NCBI GenBank assembly: GCA_003485715.1
Contig: DNIF01000108.1
Coordinates: forward strand, 1 to 16,849
Length of the DNA: 16,849 nt
Direction of reading: 5' to 3'
From: Gammaproteobacteria bacterium
Lineage (GTDB): Bacteria > Pseudomonadota > Gammaproteobacteria > UBA7966
The notes under the pieces are model-generated. The model had not been told where the DNA came from, searched no databases, and saw nothing but the letters and a program-made list of their open reading frames with translations. Positions 14,702 through 16,849 of this stretch are shown in pieces. The first letter of the stretch is position 1; each line of letters opens with the position of its first letter. Made by a program: the position numbers and the translations under genes.

Positions 14702-16267
14702 TTGCGGGCACAGGGCAGCACAAGGGGTACCGAGGGGGCGCTCGTCGCGGAGCACATCGAGGCCATTCTCGACTGCATGGTCGAGGGCGTGATCCTCATC
14801 GACCGCTCCGGACTCATCCGACGCTTCAACCGTGCGGCCGAGCGGCTGTTCGGCTATCGGGTGGAAGAGGTACTCGGTTGCAACGTCAGCATGCTGATGC
14901 CGGCCCCCTGGAACCGTGAGCACGACCACTACCTTGCGCGCTACAGCCGCACCCGCGAGGGGCGCATCGTCGGTATCGATCGCGAGGTGCAGGGTCTGCG
15001 TCGCGACGGCAGCGTGTTCCCGATGCAACTCTCGGTAGGCGCTTTCGATGCCGGTGACGAGCCGTTCTTCGTCGGCGTCATTCGTGACCTTTCCGAAACG
15101 CGCCGGATGCAGGCGGCGCTGGCGACCCGCGAGGCGCAGCTTCGTCTCATGTTCGATCAGGCCCCGGTGGGGGCCTTCGTGACCGACGCCCGCGGTTTCA
15201 TCCTGTCCTGTAATGCCGCCTTCGAACGGATGCTGGGCAGTGCGGCGCGAGGGCTCACGGGGAAGCGGCATCTGGACCTCGTGCACGCGGAGGATCGGCC
15301 CGGATTGGCCCCCACCCTTGCTGCGCTGCGGGAGAGTGGGGCCGGGCGGACGCGCTGCACCCGCGACCTACGTTATCTGCGGCTCGACGGCAGCGTCGCG
15401 CACGTGCAGTTGCACGTGGGTCTCGTCGATGCCGTGGAGGGGGCGCGTGTCCTCATCGGGCAGTGCATCGATCACAGCGCCGAGCATCAGGCCAGGAAGG
15501 AACTGGCTGCCCTGCAGGAGCAATTCGCCCATGTGAACCGGCTGTCGGTGATGGGCGAGATGGCCTCCGGTATCGCTCATGAGATAAATCAGCCGCTGAC
15601 TGCCATCGCCGCCTACGCGCAGGCCTGTCGCCGGTTGCTGGCGGGCGGGGCCGCGCCCCAACCCGCGACCGCCGTGGCGGAAGACCTCAGCGACGCCCTG
15701 GAGCAGATCGCCCTGCAGGCCCAGCGTGCCGGTGAGGTCATCCGGCGGTTGCGCGGTTTCGTGCGCCGGGGTGAGGCCTCGCGGGCGACCACACACCTCG
15801 GCGAGGTTTTGACCGGAGTAGTGAAACTGGCCGAGGTGGACTCCCGCAGCCACGAAATCACCATCGAGCGGGACATCTCTCCGGCACTGCCACCGGTGCT
15901 CGCCGACTCCGTGCAGATCCAGCAGGTCGTGCTGAATCTGCTCCGCAACGCCATGGAGGCAAGCTCGGCCAGGGGCAGTGATGGGGACGATGACGCCGCT
16001 CGCCGCACAGTGACCCTGCGCGCCGAGGTTTTGGCCGGGGTAGTGCGGATTGCCGTCCTCGATCGTGGCGTTGGCCCTGATGCCGATGCCGCCGAGCGCC
16101 TGTTCACGCCCTTCTTCACCACCAAGCGCAGCGGTATGGGGCTCGGTCTGTCAATCTGCCAGTCCATTGTCGAGGCACATGGTGGCCGCATTGGCTACCG
16201 GCCGCGCGAAGGGGGTGGTAGTTGTTTCGAGTTCACGCTGCCCGTGGCCCCGGGGGGTGAGGCGTGA
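14702..16267 (+). CDS. fixL: FixL-type oxygen-sensing haem-PAS histidine kinase
   Basis: FixL senses oxygen through a haem-binding PAS domain and phosphorylates FixJ when oxygen is low. With the TTG start the protein has 521 residues. PAS-1 (about 17-135) carries EHDHYLARY with His74 and, twenty residues later, Arg94 in GIDREVQG, matching the haem-ligand His200 and Arg220 spacing of Bradyrhizobium FixL, then RRDGSVFPMQLSVG. A second PAS follows (about 145-265). The dimerisation/phospho-acceptor helix has MASGIAHEINQPL with His293, and the ATPase domain has NLLRNAMEA, DRGVGP and FFTTKRSGMGLGLSI. There are no membrane segments, so it is a soluble sensor. The 14597 ATG start would add 35 residues. 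fixJ follows 76 bp later. Confidence 0.92.
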   Translation: MRAQGSTRGTEGALVAEHIEAILDCMVEGVILIDRSGLIRRFNRAAERLFGYRVEEVLGCNVSMLMPAPWNREHDHYLARYSRTREGRIVGIDREVQGLRRDGSVFPMQLSVGAFDAGDEPFFVGVIRDLSETRRMQAALATREAQLRLMFDQAPVGAFVTDARGFILSCNAAFERMLGSAARGLTGKRHLDLVHAEDRPGLAPTLAALRESGAGRTRCTRDLRYLRLDGSVAHVQLHVGLVDAVEGARVLIGQCIDHSAEHQARKELAALQEQFAHVNRLSVMGEMASGIAHEINQPLTAIAAYAQACRRLLAGGAAPQPATAVAEDLSDALEQIALQAQRAGEVIRRLRGFVRRGEASRATTHLGEVLTGVVKLAEVDSRSHEITIERDISPALPPVLADSVQIQQVVLNLLRNAMEASSARGSDGDDDAARRTVTLRAEVLAGVVRIAVLDRGVGPDADAAERLFTPFFTTKRSGMGLGLSICQSIVEAHGGRIGYRPREGGGSCFEFTLPVAPGGEA

Positions 16268-16343
16268 AGGGGGCTCGGAGGCCGGTGCGACTGATTGTCG
16301 GGTCTTGGCTGATCCTGGCTTGCCAAAGGATTCGGAGGGGGGC

Positions 16344-16849
16344 ATGACTGAAGCGACCGTCTTTGTGGTGGATGACGATGATGCCGTGCGGCAAGCCATC
16401 CGCCTGCTGCTGCGTTCAGTCGGTCTTGCAGTTGAGGCCTGCGCCTCGGCTACCGAGTTTCTCGAACGCTGGGATCCCACGCGTCCCGGCTGCCTCGTGC
16501 TCGACATCCGCATGCCGGGCATGAGCGGGCTGGAGCTGCAGGCGCGGCTGGCCCGCGAGCCCTCGGCGCCGCCGGTCGTGTTCATCACTGGCCATGGGGA
16601 CGTTTCGCTTGCCGTCCGTGCCATGCGCGATGGGGCCGTGGATTTCATCGAAAAGCCCTTCAGCGACCAGGACCTGATCGACCGCGTGCAGCGAGCGATC
16701 AGGCTGGACGGAGAACGGCGGGCAGCGACGGACCGCCGTCAGGCCGCGACCATCCGCTTTGCCGGGCTCTCGGCGCGCGAGCGTGAGGTCATGCTGGCGA
16801 TCGTCGCCGGGCGTGCCAACAAGGTCGTGGCCATCGATCTGGGGTTGTC
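16344..16849 (+). CDS. fixJ: FixJ response regulator (partial, cut by window edge)
   Basis: FixJ, phosphorylated by FixL, turns on microaerobic genes such as a fixK-type regulator. The visible 168 residues hold a complete receiver domain: acidic cluster DDDD at 10-13, phospho-acceptor Asp54 in LVLDIRMPG, Thr82 and Lys104 in FIEKPF, all at the same numbers as in rhizobial FixJ. The LuxR-type DNA-binding domain starts at about residue 140 (LSAREREVMLAIVAGRANK) and runs off the end. The ATG follows GGAGGGG. No binding site typical of FixJ was identified in the window. Confidence 0.93.
   Translation, partial: MTEATVFVVDDDDAVRQAIRLLLRSVGLAVEACASATEFLERWDPTRPGCLVLDIRMPGMSGLELQARLAREPSAPPVVFITGHGDVSLAVRAMRDGAVDFIEKPFSDQDLIDRVQRAIRLDGERRAATDRRQAATIRFAGLSAREREVMLAIVAGRANKVVAIDLGL

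Overview
The window looks like part of the chromosome of a GC-rich gammaproteobacterium. The core-gene order bamD / rluD / pgeF is the one seen in Enterobacteria and many other Gammaproteobacteria, purK and purE form a normal pair, and the cbb3-oxidase and FixLJ genes point to an aerobic or microaerobic respirer. A member of the Chromatiales or a related order would fit, but that placement is inference. There is no rRNA, no tRNA that I could see, no CRISPR array and no intact insertion sequence.

Layout. (1) 1-630, minus: the start of purK and complete purE. (2) 871-5019, plus: a tightly spaced run of an exported protein of unknown function, an exported Sel1-repeat protein, an exported ankyrin protein with a Cys/His-rich segment, and a membrane-anchored MtfA-type zinc peptidase. 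The first three overlap by a few bases and are probably translationally coupled. (3) 5360-7275: a WYL-domain regulator (plus), a small winged-helix protein (minus) whose stop codon overlaps that of the WYL gene, and an unrecognised 104-residue protein (plus) with a strong ribosome-binding site. (4) 7390-10070: bamD (minus), divergent from rluD and pgeF (plus). (5) 10121-14514, minus: fixH, ccoG and ccoP, then, beyond a spacer holding an FNR/FixK-type palindrome, a SafE/DsbD-like membrane protein. (6) 14702 to the end, plus: a soluble haem-PAS histidine kinase of FixL type and its FixJ response regulator, the latter cut by the window edge.

How the genes fit together. The right-hand third is an oxygen-sensing and microaerobic-respiration block. 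FixL carries the haem-ligand His and the Arg twenty residues later, as in rhizobial FixL, and FixJ carries the phospho-acceptor Asp54. The ccoP promoter region has a perfect match to TTGAY-N4-RTCAA, the site for FNR/FixK/Anr regulators. The catalytic subunit genes ccoN and ccoO, and also ccoQ, ccoI and ccoS, are not in the window although the accessory genes are, so the cbb3 locus appears split or rearranged.

The least explained parts are the 871-5019 envelope gene run, especially the Cys/His-rich ankyrin protein with its CAACH motif, and the small regulator/hypothetical cluster at 5360-7275.
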